The notes under the pieces are model-generated. The model saw only the letters and a list, made by a program, of their open reading frames with translations, had not been told where the DNA came from and made no database searches. Shown here piece by piece: positions 1 to 7,782 of a stretch of 12,936 bases of DNA (positions are counted from its first letter, which is position 1; every line of letters begins with the position of its first letter). The stretch is from REEP01 sp964517265. Lineage in GTDB: Bacteria; Pseudomonadota; Alphaproteobacteria; Rhodospirillales; Defluviicoccaceae. Made by a program: the position numbers and the translations under genes. Location: positions 1 through 12,936 of the forward strand of contig CAZFBS010000061.1 in the NCBI GenBank assembly GCA_964517265.1, read 5' to 3'.

Positions 1-626
1 TCTCGGTGATGCTGTGGATGCCGTCGTGGGGCGGGATGATCAACGGCATCATGACCCTCTCGGGCGCGTGGGACAAACTCCGCACCGACCCGATCCTCCG
101 CTTCCTGGTGGTGTCCGTCGCGTTCTACGGGATGAGCACGTTCGAAGGCCCGATGATGTCCATCCGTGCCGTCAACTCGCTCAGCCACTACACCGACTGG
201 ACGATCGGCCACGTACATTCCGGGGCGTTGGGATGGGTGGCGTTCATCTCCTTCGGCGCCATTTACTTTCTTGTCCCGAGACTGTGGGACCGGCCACGGC
301 TGTATTCCCTGCAGCTGGTGACCTACCACTTCTGGGTCGCCACCATCGGCATCGTCCTCTACATCACCGCAATGTGGATTTCCGGCATCATGCAGGGACT
401 GATGTGGCGGGCGTACGACCAGCTCGGCTTCCTGCAATACTCGTTCATCGAGACGGTGGAAGCGATGCATCCCTATTACGTGATCCGGGCGACCGGCGGC
501 GTGCTGTTCCTGCTCGGCTCGCTGATCATGGTCTACAACGTGTGGCGGACCATTCGGGGTGATCTGCGCACCGAGTCCACCCTTGAGCGCCCGCCAGCCG
601 CGGTCGCCGTCGGTGCGGCTGAATAG
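1..626 (+). CDS. ccoN: cbb3-type cytochrome c oxidase subunit I, CcoN (C-terminal part)
   Basis: This is the catalytic heme-copper subunit of the cbb3 oxidase, a polytopic inner-membrane protein that reduces O2 to water with electrons from CcoO and CcoP. The reading frame is open to the left edge, so only about 207 C-terminal residues are visible; the full protein is usually near 470-540 residues. The stretch HYTDWTIGHVHSGALGW is diagnostic. Its HVH pair (codons at 210-218) corresponds to the helix X histidines that ligate the low-spin heme b and the high-spin heme b3. At least four hydrophobic membrane segments follow or surround it, and the tail is a short Ala/Val-rich cytoplasmic end. It stops with TAG 12 nt before ccoO. 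The CuB-ligand histidines lie upstream, outside the window. Identification is firm; the missing part is due to the window, not to damage. Confidence 0.97.
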   Translation, partial: SVMLWMPSWGGMINGIMTLSGAWDKLRTDPILRFLVVSVAFYGMSTFEGPMMSIRAVNSLSHYTDWTIGHVHSGALGWVAFISFGAIYFLVPRLWDRPRLYSLQLVTYHFWVATIGIVLYITAMWISGIMQGLMWRAYDQLGFLQYSFIETVEAMHPYYVIRATGGVLFLLGSLIMVYNVWRTIRGDLRTESTLERPPAAVAVGAAE

Positions 627-638
627 GGGGCCGCGGTT

Positions 639-1364
639 ATGAAACTGAGTCACAAACCTTTCGAAACCAACGTCATCATCCTGACCATCGCGACCCTCAT
701 TACGGTCTCGATCGGCGGCTTGGTCCAGATGGTCCCGCTTTACACGATGGAGCAGACCATCGAAAAGGTGGACGGAATGCGCCCTTACACGCCGCTGGAG
801 CTGGTCGGGCGCAACATCTACGTGCGGGAGGGCTGCTACCTCTGTCACAGCCAGCAGATCCGTCCGTTCCGCGACGAAATCGAGCGCTACGGCCGCTACA
901 GCCTTGCCGCGGAAAGCATGTACGATCATCCGTTCCAATGGGGATCCAAGCGGACGGGACCGGATCTCGCCCGCGTCGGCGGCAAGTATTCCAACGACTG
1001 GCACGTCGCTCATATGATCGATCCGCGCAGCATCGTGCCGGAGTCGATCATGCCGGCGTATCCCTTCCTCGCGGAGCAAACGCTCGACGGCGATACCGTC
1101 GGCAGCCATCTTGCCGCCCTGCGGCAGGTCGGGGTGCCGTATACGGATGAAGCGATCGCCGAGGCGAGGGACGATCTTTTCGCTCAGGCCGGGGGATCCG
1201 AGGACGTAGACGCGCTGCTGGCCCGCTATCCGAAGGCGGTCATCGGCGACTTTGACGGGGATCCGGCGCGGGTCACGGAGTTGGACGCGCTGATCGCCTA
1301 CCTGCAAATGCTGGGGACTCTGGTCGATTTCACCGACTACCGCCTCGAAACCGACTACCGCTAG
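639..1364 (+). CDS. ccoO: cbb3-type cytochrome c oxidase subunit II, CcoO (monoheme cytochrome c)
   Basis: CcoO is the membrane-anchored monoheme cytochrome c that passes electrons from CcoP toward CcoN. The 241-residue protein has one N-terminal membrane anchor (about residues 11-34), then a periplasmic domain. The heme-binding motif is CYLCH at residues 66-70, inside the family signature REGCYLCHSQQIRPF. The sequence ESIMPAYPFL supplies the likely methionine axial ligand. The block GPDLARVGGKYSNDWH is also typical of CcoO/FixO. Length fits the family. It lies 12 nt after ccoN and 9 nt before ccoQ, so the genes are almost surely co-transcribed. The Shine-Dalgarno sequence before ATG 639 is poor, only G-rich sequence. 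No residue expected for function is missing. Confidence 0.98.
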   Translation: MKLSHKPFETNVIILTIATLITVSIGGLVQMVPLYTMEQTIEKVDGMRPYTPLELVGRNIYVREGCYLCHSQQIRPFRDEIERYGRYSLAAESMYDHPFQWGSKRTGPDLARVGGKYSNDWHVAHMIDPRSIVPESIMPAYPFLAEQTLDGDTVGSHLAALRQVGVPYTDEAIAEARDDLFAQAGGSEDVDALLARYPKAVIGDFDGDPARVTELDALIAYLQMLGTLVDFTDYRLETDYR

Positions 1365-1373
1365 GACGCTGCG

Positions 1374-1538
1374 ATGGAATTTGATTGGCAGAGCATCGGT
1401 ACGCAATTGCGGGCGTGGTGGGTCGTCTGGCTGATGATCCTGTTTGGCGCGGTGGTGTTCTGGGCATTCCGGCCCAAGCACAAGAAGCGGTTTGAAGAGG
1501 ACGCCAAGATCCCCTTCAAGGATGACACGGAGCACTAA
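1374..1538 (+). CDS. ccoQ: cbb3-type oxidase subunit IV, CcoQ/FixQ
   Basis: This is a 54-residue protein encoded between ccoO and ccoP, the usual place of ccoQ. It begins MEFDWQSIGTQLRAWW and has a single membrane segment at about residues 14-32, rich in Trp and Val. A short charged cytoplasmic tail follows (RPKHKKRFEEDAKIPF). The pattern of one helix followed by a basic stretch and an acidic/Pro stretch is the standard CcoQ layout. CcoQ is known to stabilise the association of CcoP with the CcoNO core. ATG 1374 lies 9 nt after the ccoO stop, preceded by AGGA in the overlap of the ccoO stop region; TAA is at 1536-1538, 4 nt before ccoP. Confidence 0.93.
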   Translation: MEFDWQSIGTQLRAWWVVWLMILFGAVVFWAFRPKHKKRFEEDAKIPFKDDTEH

Positions 1539-1542
1539 GGTT

Positions 1543-2400
1543 ATGGCGGAGAAGGAAGTCGATACCATCACCGGTACCGAAACGACCGGCCATGAATGGG
1601 ACGGCATCAGGGAGCTGAATACGCCACTGCCGAAATGGTGGCTGTACGTCTTCTACGCGACGATCGCGTTTTCCGTCGTCTACATGGTGCTGTACCCGGC
1701 GGTCCCGAGCCTGAGCAGCTATACCCCCGGCCTGCTCCAGTATTCCACCCGCGAGCAACTGGTGCAGGATCTAGCCGATGTCCGGCAGGCACGCGCCACG
1801 TGGCTCGATCGCTTCGAGGCGGGTACGGTCGAGGAAATCCAACAGGATCCGGAGCTGTTGCGTTACGCAATGGCGGGAGGACACGTGATCTATGCCGACA
1901 ATTGCGGACCGTGCCATGGCGCCGGCGGCGCCGGGCGGCCGGGGTATCCCACGCTCGCCGACGATGTCTGGTTGTGGGGCGGCTCGCTGGAGGCCATCCA
2001 TCAGACCCTTCTTTATGGCATCCGCAGCGGTCACGACGAGGCACGCATTTCCGAGATGCCGGCATTCGGCGTGGACGGGCTGCTGGAGCGTGAGGAGATC
2101 GCCGCCGTGGCCGACCATGTCCTGATGCTGGCCGGACAGGGCGAGGCGAACGCGCAAGGGGCGCAGATTTTCGAAGAACAATGCGCGGCCTGCCATGGCG
2201 AAGACGGAACCGGCAATGTCGATCTCGGCGCGCCCAACCTCACGACCGGGATCTGGCTGTACGGCGGCAGCCGGCAGGACGTCATCGCGCAGGTGAGCAA
2301 CCCGAAGCATGGCGTGATGCCGGCATGGAGCGGCCGTCTGAGTGATGCGGAGATCAAGCAGTTGACCGTTTACGTGCACTCGCTCGGCGGCGGGCAGTAG
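1543..2400 (+). CDS. ccoP: cbb3-type cytochrome c oxidase subunit III, CcoP (diheme cytochrome c)
   Basis: CcoP is the diheme cytochrome c subunit that accepts electrons from the bc1 complex or soluble cytochrome c. I chose ATG 1543 (MAEKEVDT), 4 nt after the ccoQ stop with an AAGG element just upstream, rather than an earlier in-frame ATG inside ccoQ. This gives 285 residues, normal for the family. An N-terminal cytoplasmic segment containing the family motif HEWDGIRELNTPLPKWW (about 17-33) precedes one membrane helix at about 33-52. Two class I cytochrome c domains follow, with heme motifs CGPCH (121-125) and CAACH (214-218). Both domains carry the W-LWGG/W-LYGG motif, and likely Met ligands are in EMPAF and GVMPAW. 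The last residues (YVHSLGGGQ) are the usual CcoP end. Confidence 0.98.
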   Translation: MAEKEVDTITGTETTGHEWDGIRELNTPLPKWWLYVFYATIAFSVVYMVLYPAVPSLSSYTPGLLQYSTREQLVQDLADVRQARATWLDRFEAGTVEEIQQDPELLRYAMAGGHVIYADNCGPCHGAGGAGRPGYPTLADDVWLWGGSLEAIHQTLLYGIRSGHDEARISEMPAFGVDGLLEREEIAAVADHVLMLAGQGEANAQGAQIFEEQCAACHGEDGTGNVDLGAPNLTTGIWLYGGSRQDVIAQVSNPKHGVMPAWSGRLSDAEIKQLTVYVHSLGGGQ

Positions 2401-2494
2401 ATTGGGCGCTTGCACAGAAATCCCCACCGTGCCGTGCAGCGAGTGAAGCCCTCTCCCTCTCCTCGGGAGGCGACGGTGGCAGTGGAGACAAGGT
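2401..2494 (+). other. ccoP-ccoG spacer with inverted repeat
   Basis: This 94-nt gap is the longest within the oxidase locus. It contains a 7-bp inverted repeat, CCACCGT at 2424-2430 and ACGGTGG at 2473-2479, enclosing a pyrimidine-rich run (CCCTCTCCCTCTCCTC) and a small CTCC-TCG-GGAG hairpin. There is no T-run, so it is not an intrinsic terminator. It could be an RNA-processing or attenuation structure that sets assembly-gene expression below that of the structural genes, but this is only inferred. A purine-rich GGAGACAAGG just before ATG 2495 serves as the ccoG ribosome-binding region. Confidence 0.35.
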
Positions 2495-4027
2495 ATGACA
2501 ACCGCCGATCGGGTAATCGTCGGCAACCTCGGCGAGACCAAGGCGAAGCGAAACACTGAAGCGGATGCACCCCACGTTCGAGCTGCACAAGCGGATGCGG
2601 ACCCAACGGAGCACCAGCCGCTTTACGAGAACCGCAAGAAAATCCACCCCCGCAAGATCTCCGGCACTTGGCGGCGGATCAAATGGGCGGCGCTCTGGGC
2701 CCTGCTCGGGCTTTACTACATCGGCCCCTGGATTCGTTGGGACCGGGGCCCGAATGCTCCCGATCAGGCGCTGCTGGTCGATATTGCCGGCCGCCGCGCG
2801 TATTTCTTCGGTATCGAGATCTGGCCACAGGAGGTCTACTACCTGACCGGGGTGCTCATTCTCGGCGCGGTCGGATTGTTCCTGGCAACAGCGTGGTTCG
2901 GGCGGGTGTGGTGCGGCTTCACCTGCCCGCAGACGGTTTGGACCGACCTGTTCATGTGGGTCGAGCGCAAGATCGAGGGCGATCGCAATGCGCGGATGCG
3001 GCTCGACAACAGCCCGATGAGCTGGGGCAAGGCGGCTCGGAAAATCACCAAGCATGCTGCTTGGCTTGTGATCGCCCTGGCGACGGGCGGCGCCTGGATC
3101 ATGTACTTTAACGATGCCCCGACCGTGGTTGTCGACTTTTTCACCGGGCAGGCGTCACAGGCGGTTTACGGCTTCGTTGCGCTGTTCACTGGCACCACCT
3201 ATCTGCTCGCCGGTTGGGCGCGCGAGCAGGTGTGCATCTACATGTGCCCTTGGCCGCGCTTTCAGGGCGCGATGTTCGACGAGGATTCCCTCGTCGTCAC
3301 CTATGAAGCCTGGCGCGGCGAGCCCCGTGGCGGCGCAAAGAAAGGGCAATCGTTCGAGGGACGCGGGCACTGCGTCGATTGCGGCATGTGCTGGCAGGTC
3401 TGTCCCACCGGTGTCGACATCCGCAAGGGGCAGCAAATGGCCTGCATCGGCTGTGCGCTTTGTATCGATGGGTGCAACAGCGTGATGGAGCGCTTCGGTC
3501 TGCCGCCGAACCTGATCACCTATGATTCCTATGCCAACCAGATCGCGCGGGCGAAAGGACAGCCGACGCGGATCCGGCTGCTTCGACCGCGCTCGCTTGC
3601 CTACATCGCCATTTTGATCGTCGTGGGAGCGATCATGGCCTTCAGTTTCAGCACTCGCGAGCGCGTCGGAGTGAATGTCTTGGCGGACCGCTCGCCGCTC
3701 TTCGTGCAGCTCGCCGGCGGCGAGATCCGCAATGCCTATACGTTCAAGATCCTCAACATGGAACGCGAGCACAAGATGTACACGCTGTCCACCAGCGGCA
3801 TCGCGATGGCGGACGTTTCGGTGGTCGGCTACCCCTCGACCGACTCGCAGGCTGTGGCGCTGCCGGTCGAGCCGGACGATGTCGGCACGTTCCGGGTATT
3901 CGTCACCGCGCCACGGGAACAGCTCACCGGCAAGGCGACGGATTTTCAGTTCGTGCTGACCGATCAGGACACCGGCGAAGTGGTCGAGCACGCAACGGTC
4001 TTTTCAGGACCGGGGGCCGACCGATGA
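2495..4027 (+). CDS. ccoG: cbb3 oxidase accessory protein CcoG/FixG (Fe-S membrane protein)
   Basis: CcoG is a membrane-bound iron-sulfur protein. In studied bacteria it acts as a cupric reductase that supplies Cu(I) for assembly of the cbb3 oxidase. The 510-residue protein has a hydrophilic N-terminus ending in the family motif LYENRKKIHPRKISG, then several membrane segments. The NosR/RdxA-type sequences WCGFTCPQTVWTDLF and CIYMCPWPRFQ provide two CxxxC-like pairs that may bind copper. Two ferredoxin-like clusters are complete: C293, C296, C299, C303 and C317, C320, C323, C327. A further membrane helix (LAYIAILIVVGAIMAF) leads to a C-terminal Ig-like periplasmic domain. Its stop overlaps the ccoH start by ATGA, which implies translational coupling. 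Length and all cysteines are as expected. Confidence 0.97.
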   Translation: MTTADRVIVGNLGETKAKRNTEADAPHVRAAQADADPTEHQPLYENRKKIHPRKISGTWRRIKWAALWALLGLYYIGPWIRWDRGPNAPDQALLVDIAGRRAYFFGIEIWPQEVYYLTGVLILGAVGLFLATAWFGRVWCGFTCPQTVWTDLFMWVERKIEGDRNARMRLDNSPMSWGKAARKITKHAAWLVIALATGGAWIMYFNDAPTVVVDFFTGQASQAVYGFVALFTGTTYLLAGWAREQVCIYMCPWPRFQGAMFDEDSLVVTYEAWRGEPRGGAKKGQSFEGRGHCVDCGMCWQVCPTGVDIRKGQQMACIGCALCIDGCNSVMERFGLPPNLITYDSYANQIARAKGQPTRIRLLRPRSLAYIAILIVVGAIMAFSFSTRERVGVNVLADRSPLFVQLAGGEIRNAYTFKILNMEREHKMYTLSTSGIAMADVSVVGYPSTDSQAVALPVEPDDVGTFRVFVTAPREQLTGKATDFQFVLTDQDTGEVVEHATVFSGPGADR

Positions 4028-4518
4028 TCGAGAAACGCGCGAGCGGCTGGTGGTACCCGTGGATTTTCGTGGCCGCGATGGTCATGGTCGTCTGCGTGAA
4101 CGGCGTTCTCGCCTACCTCGCGGTCAGCACCTGGACCGGCCTTGAGACGAAGAACTACTACGATCGGGGATTGCGTTACAACGATACCCTGGCCGCCGCC
4201 GAGGAGCAGCAGCAGCGCGGCTGGAACATGGTCTTTGCCGGCACCCCGGCGACAATGGCCAGCGATGGTAAGGACAGCGTTGTTGCCGTCACATTCCGAG
4301 ACCGGAGCGGACGGCCGATCGATGATCTGGTCGTCGAGGCGATCTTGATCCGTCCAACCGCGGAAGGGTTCGATACGGTCTACGCCCTTGCTCACCGGGG
4401 CAACGGCGTTTACGCCGGCCAGGTGGTGGTCCCGCTGCCGGGACAGTGGGACGCGCGCATCCATGCCCGCCGAGGAGGCGAGACGTTTCAGACGAGCCGC
4501 CGGCTGTTCGTGAATTGA
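4024..4518 (+). CDS. ccoH: cbb3 oxidase assembly protein CcoH/FixH
   Basis: FixH/CcoH is a small membrane protein needed for stable cbb3 assembly and associated with the structural subunits in other bacteria. The 164-residue product opens with a short tail, WWYPW, and one membrane helix at about residues 11-33. A periplasmic domain of mostly beta structure follows. The family features NYYDRGLRYN and the terminal RxLFVN are visible, and the internal stretch GVYAGQVVVPLPGQWDARI matches the FixH fold. It starts inside the ccoG stop codon (ATGA overlap), so it is probably translated by re-initiation. An 88-nt gap with no obvious structure separates it from ccoI. Confidence 0.95.
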   Translation: MIEKRASGWWYPWIFVAAMVMVVCVNGVLAYLAVSTWTGLETKNYYDRGLRYNDTLAAAEEQQQRGWNMVFAGTPATMASDGKDSVVAVTFRDRSGRPIDDLVVEAILIRPTAEGFDTVYALAHRGNGVYAGQVVVPLPGQWDARIHARRGGETFQTSRRLFVN

Positions 4519-4606
4519 GCATACACGCGGCTTACCGGGACACTGCGCCGCTCGCCGCCGGCGGGAAAGTCTCGGCCAGCATGAGGTTCCGGCGCGTGCC
4601 GCGACA

Positions 4607-7090
4607 ATGAGGGACGAGATGATCCGGGCTCCTTCTCTCAGGACCGCCGAGGCGCTGCCGGCAGCCGAAGCGGTTTCCACCGGCTCGCCGACGAGGCCGC
4701 CGTCACACCGGACGCACTGCCTGCACTGCAACGAGCCGCTCGCCGCCGGCGGGCTTGGTTCGAGCGGAATCGACGGCCGGTTCTGCTGTTCCGGATGTGC
4801 TGCCGCGTTCGCCATTATCCGCGGCCTCGGTCTCGACGACTATTACCGTCGTCGGGTGATCGATCCACACCAGCGGCCGATCAAGCCCGACGAAGAACCG
4901 CCCGCCGTCGAATATGTCGCCTACGCCCGCGATGAGGCCGACGGGACCCGATCCTTGAGCCTGATGATCGAGGGCATCCACTGCGGCGCCTGCGTCTGGC
5001 TGATCGAAACCGTGCTCGCACGCGAGCCGGGCGTCGTTTCGGCACGTGTCAACATGACAACGAGGCGGCTAGCGTTGACGTGGGATCCGAACAAGACCGA
5101 TGCCGACACCCTTGCCGCGAGCGTGACCCGGCTCGGCTATCACTTGGTGCCTTACGATCCCGCCCTGATCGGGCGCGCCGGCGAGCGCCAGGAAGCGCAC
5201 ATGCTGCGCGCTCTCGCCGTGGCCGGCTTTGCCACCGGCAACGTCATGCTGCTGTCGGTCGCCGTGTGGGCCGGCCACTTCCAGGGGATGGGATCGGCCA
5301 CCAGAGACCTTCTTCACTGGATCTCGGCGCTGATCGCCTTGCCCGCGATCGCCTATGCGATCCGTCCCTTCTTGCAATCCGCGCTGGCCGCCGTGCGTGC
5401 GGGAGGCGTCAACATGGACGTGCCGATCTCCCTCGCCGTCATTCTCGCCAGCGGCATGAGCCTGCACCAGACCATTGTTGGTGCCGAGCATGCTTATTTC
5501 GACTCCGCGGCGGCGCTCCTGTTTTTCCTCCTGATCGGGCGCTACCTCGACCTCAGGGCCCGTGGCAAGGCGCGGTCGGCCGCCGAGCACCTGATGACCC
5601 TCGGTGCAACCGCAATCAGCATCCTCGATCCGTCGGGCCGGCGCAGACTGGTTCCGCCGGCCCAGGTGCGGCCGGGAATGACGGCGTTCGTCGTCGCAGG
5701 GGAGCGGATCGGTATCGACGGCGTCGTGCGGGCGGGCACCAGCGACATCGACACCGGCCTGATCAATGGCGAAAGCGTGCCGGCGGGGGTTGCGCCGGGC
5801 TCTCGGGTTTTTGCCGGGACGTTCAACCTTTCGGGGCCTCTTACCATCGAAGTGACGGCGGTGGGCGAGAACACCCTCCTCGCCGAGATCGCCCGGCTGA
5901 TGGAGGCCGCCGAGCAGGGGCGAGGCCGATATGTCGCTCTCGCCGACAGGGTCGCCCGCTACTATGGCCCGGTCGTGCACATCCTCGCAGCGACCACCTT
6001 CGCAGGCTGGTGGCTGATCGGCGGAATTCCCTGGCAAGGCGCACTCCTCAACGCCATTGCCGTCCTTATCATCACTTGCCCCTGCGCGCTCGCGCTTGCG
6101 GTACCGGCGGTCCAGGTGATCGCCTCCGGCCGACTTTTGCGGCAGGGCATCCTGATCAAGACGGGAACGGCCCTGGAGCGGCTGGCAGCAGCCGACATGG
6201 TGGCTCTGGACAAAACCGGCACCCTCACCGAGGGCCGCCCCGAACTGATTGCCACGCAACCGATCGACCGAGCGCTGCTGGCTGAGGCGGCCGCCCTTGC
6301 CGCCGCCAGCAAGCATCCCCTTGCCCGCGCCCTCATCCAGGCCGCAGCCGCGGCCGGGCTCCGAGCCGAACCCGCGCCTGATGTCCGGGAGATCCCCGGC
6401 TCCGGCCTTGAGATGGAATCGCTAGGCGGACCGGTGCGGCTCGGCAACCGCACGTTTTGCGGCATCGACAGCTGCCTCGCGGAAGACCATGAACCGGGTC
6501 CGGAGCTGTGGTTCGTCCGCCCTCGGATGCGGCCCGTGCGGTTCGTCTTCCGAGACCGCCTCCGTGCCGACGCGGCGGCAGTGGTGAGTGGCATGCGCAC
6601 CCGCGGTCTCGGCGTCATCCTGTTGTCCGGAGATCGGCGCGGTGCCGTCGCCGCGGTGGCGGCGGACGTGGGCATCTCCACGTGGCACGCGGGTTGCCGG
6701 CCGGCCGACAAGTGCCGTCTGCTGGAGAAGGAAGCGCAGGCGGGACGACGCGTGTTGATGATCGGTGACGGATTGAACGACGCCCCTGCGCTCGCCGCGG
6801 CCCACGTCTCGATGTCGCCGTCCTCGGCGGTCGACCTCTCGCAAACCGCCGCCGATCTAGTGTTTCAGGGAAACCGGCTGGAGCCGGTGCTGGAAGCCCT
6901 CGATGTTGCCCACCGCGCGAGCCGCTTGGTCAAGCAGAATTTCGCGCTCACGTTCGCCTACAACATCCTGACGATCCCACTCGCGGTGGCAGGGCTGGTG
7001 ATCCCGCTCGTGGCCGCGATCGCGATGTCGACGTCCTCGCTGATCGTTATCGTCAACGCCCTCAGGCTCGGCAAAGGCCGCCGCCGGTGA
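4607..7090 (+). CDS. ccoI: Cu(+)-transporting P1B-type ATPase CcoI/FixI
   Basis: CcoI is the copper-translocating P-type ATPase dedicated to copper supply for cbb3 oxidase, not bulk copper detoxification. The product has 827 residues. An N-terminal CxxC/CCxxC metal-binding module (C38, C41; C60, C61, C64) is followed by a heavy-metal-associated domain with GIHCGACVW (C126, C129). Membrane helices follow, then an actuator domain with INGESVPAG, the intramembrane CPC motif at residues 491-493, the phosphorylated Asp in DKTGTLTEG (D535), the nucleotide-binding SKHPLARA, and the hinge GDGLNDAP (720-727). The actuator motif reads NGES where TGES is usual; the essential Gly-Glu remain. A second in-frame ATG at 4619 is an alternative start. 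The neighbouring ccoH and ccoS support the CcoI assignment over CopA. Confidence 0.97.
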   Translation: MRDEMIRAPSLRTAEALPAAEAVSTGSPTRPPSHRTHCLHCNEPLAAGGLGSSGIDGRFCCSGCAAAFAIIRGLGLDDYYRRRVIDPHQRPIKPDEEPPAVEYVAYARDEADGTRSLSLMIEGIHCGACVWLIETVLAREPGVVSARVNMTTRRLALTWDPNKTDADTLAASVTRLGYHLVPYDPALIGRAGERQEAHMLRALAVAGFATGNVMLLSVAVWAGHFQGMGSATRDLLHWISALIALPAIAYAIRPFLQSALAAVRAGGVNMDVPISLAVILASGMSLHQTIVGAEHAYFDSAAALLFFLLIGRYLDLRARGKARSAAEHLMTLGATAISILDPSGRRRLVPPAQVRPGMTAFVVAGERIGIDGVVRAGTSDIDTGLINGESVPAGVAPGSRVFAGTFNLSGPLTIEVTAVGENTLLAEIARLMEAAEQGRGRYVALADRVARYYGPVVHILAATTFAGWWLIGGIPWQGALLNAIAVLIITCPCALALAVPAVQVIASGRLLRQGILIKTGTALERLAAADMVALDKTGTLTEGRPELIATQPIDRALLAEAAALAAASKHPLARALIQAAAAAGLRAEPAPDVREIPGSGLEMESLGGPVRLGNRTFCGIDSCLAEDHEPGPELWFVRPRMRPVRFVFRDRLRADAAAVVSGMRTRGLGVILLSGDRRGAVAAVAADVGISTWHAGCRPADKCRLLEKEAQAGRRVLMIGDGLNDAPALAAAHVSMSPSSAVDLSQTAADLVFQGNRLEPVLEALDVAHRASRLVKQNFALTFAYNILTIPLAVAGLVIPLVAAIAMSTSSLIVIVNALRLGKGRRR

Positions 7091-7111
7091 AGACATGGTA
7101 ATCGTGGAATC

Positions 7112-7336
7112 GTGGACGTCCTGCTGTATCTGATCCCGATCGCTTTATTGCTCGGCCTGATCGGCCTTGGCGCATTTTTATGGGCGTTGCGGTCGGGACA
7201 GTTCGATGACCTCGATGGTGCCGCCCAGCGCATTCTTTTCGACGATGACGAACACCTGCCACAGAGATCCGGAGCGCGTCAGGGACCCGAAGCAGGGCCC
7301 GCGCCGCAGCCGGAACACGACCACGACAAGAAGTAA
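7112..7336 (+). CDS. ccoS: cbb3 oxidase maturation protein CcoS
   Basis: CcoS is a small single-span membrane protein required in other bacteria for insertion of heme and copper into the cbb3 oxidase. The 74-residue product begins at GTG 7112; no other in-frame start is available between it and the preceding gene. A GTGGAA stretch lies just upstream. The protein is MDVLLYLIPIALLLGLIG and so on: one membrane helix (about 3-25), then the family signature FLWALRSGQFDDLDGAAQR with the acidic FDDDE. The tail is a Pro/His/Asp-rich, low-complexity extension ending HDHDKK, which could bind metal but is not conserved in the family. It is the last gene of the oxidase cluster and is followed by the terminator at 7510. 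Confidence 0.93.
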   Translation: MDVLLYLIPIALLLGLIGLGAFLWALRSGQFDDLDGAAQRILFDDDEHLPQRSGARQGPEAGPAPQPEHDHDKK

Positions 7337-7509
7337 CGGAGATCCGCCACCTTCGCCCTTTGTTCCGATGCCGCAGGTGCCGATTCGGTCATTTTTTGTT
7401 TCGTCTCTGCCCCGGGCAAATGTTCCGCCGGAAATCCTACACGAATTTAACGTCTCTTTAAGCAGATGCGCCTACTCTGTCTCTTGTACGTTTCTCCCCC
7501 TTCCAAACT

Positions 7510-7538
7510 CGGGCCGGATTTTTCCGGCCCGTTTTTTT
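7510..7538 (+). terminator. Intrinsic terminator after the cco cluster
   Basis: A perfect 9-bp stem, CGGGCCGGA paired with TCCGGCCCG, encloses a TTTT loop and is followed directly by seven T residues (7532-7538). It lies 173 nt after the ccoS stop and is the only strong + strand terminator near the end of the oxidase cluster. It may end the ccoNOQPGHIS transcript, a separate small RNA, or both. Confidence 0.9.
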
Positions 7539-7584
7539 GTGCCTTCCTCCCCAGGCGCAGACGCGGAAGTTGGGCGCAGACGCG

Positions 7585-7608
7585 AAAAAGGGTGGCTTTC
7601 GCCACCCT
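7585..7608 (-). terminator. Intrinsic terminator for - strand transcription
   Basis: AGGGTGGC (7589-7596) pairs perfectly with GCCACCCT (7601-7608) around a TTTC loop. On the - strand the stem is followed by five T residues (the AAAAA at 7585-7589 of the + strand; the last A also closes the stem). On the + side only TCTCTG follows. It therefore best fits the end of a transcript coming from the - strand gene at 7824-8342, convergent with the cco terminator. Confidence 0.65.
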
Positions 7609-7737
7609 CTCTGTTTCGCCAGTTCGTGAAGCGCCCCGCTTACGAGTTTTCACAGATCCCGATCGCGGATTTGTGCGACTCAACCAACAGGATACACCAA
7701 ACTTTATGAATATTCCGTAAAATCGTTTAATGACGAC

Positions 7738-7782
7738 ATGATTGTTTCATGACGACCTCCCTCGTCGTCATGAAACAATCAT
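7738..7782. repeat. Perfect 19-bp inverted repeat (hairpin)
   Basis: The arm ATGATTGTTTCATGACGAC (7738-7756) is repeated exactly in inverse orientation at 7764-7782 with a 7-nt spacer CTCCCTC. Part of the arm, ATGACGAC, also occurs directly repeated at 7730-7737. The hairpin begins 41 nt after the stop of the - strand gene. Neither side has a T-run immediately after the stem, so it is not a textbook terminator. It may be a transcript-end or mRNA-stabilising hairpin, or a protein-binding site. The perfection of the arms implies selection or recent origin. Confidence 0.9.

Noticed and set aside
5069..6316. 415-codon - strand frame within ccoI
   Set aside because: It is antisense to a P-type ATPase with all motifs intact; the product is Gly/Arg/Asp-rich and shows no domain.
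1..7336. FNR/ANR boxes (TTGAT-N4-ATCAA) for oxygen control of the oxidase genes
   Set aside because: I saw none in the visible gaps; the operon promoter lies outside the window.
7466..7720. 84-codon + strand frame starting MRLLCLLYVS
   Set aside because: It runs through both terminator hairpins and has no ribosome-binding site; the codons look like non-coding DNA.
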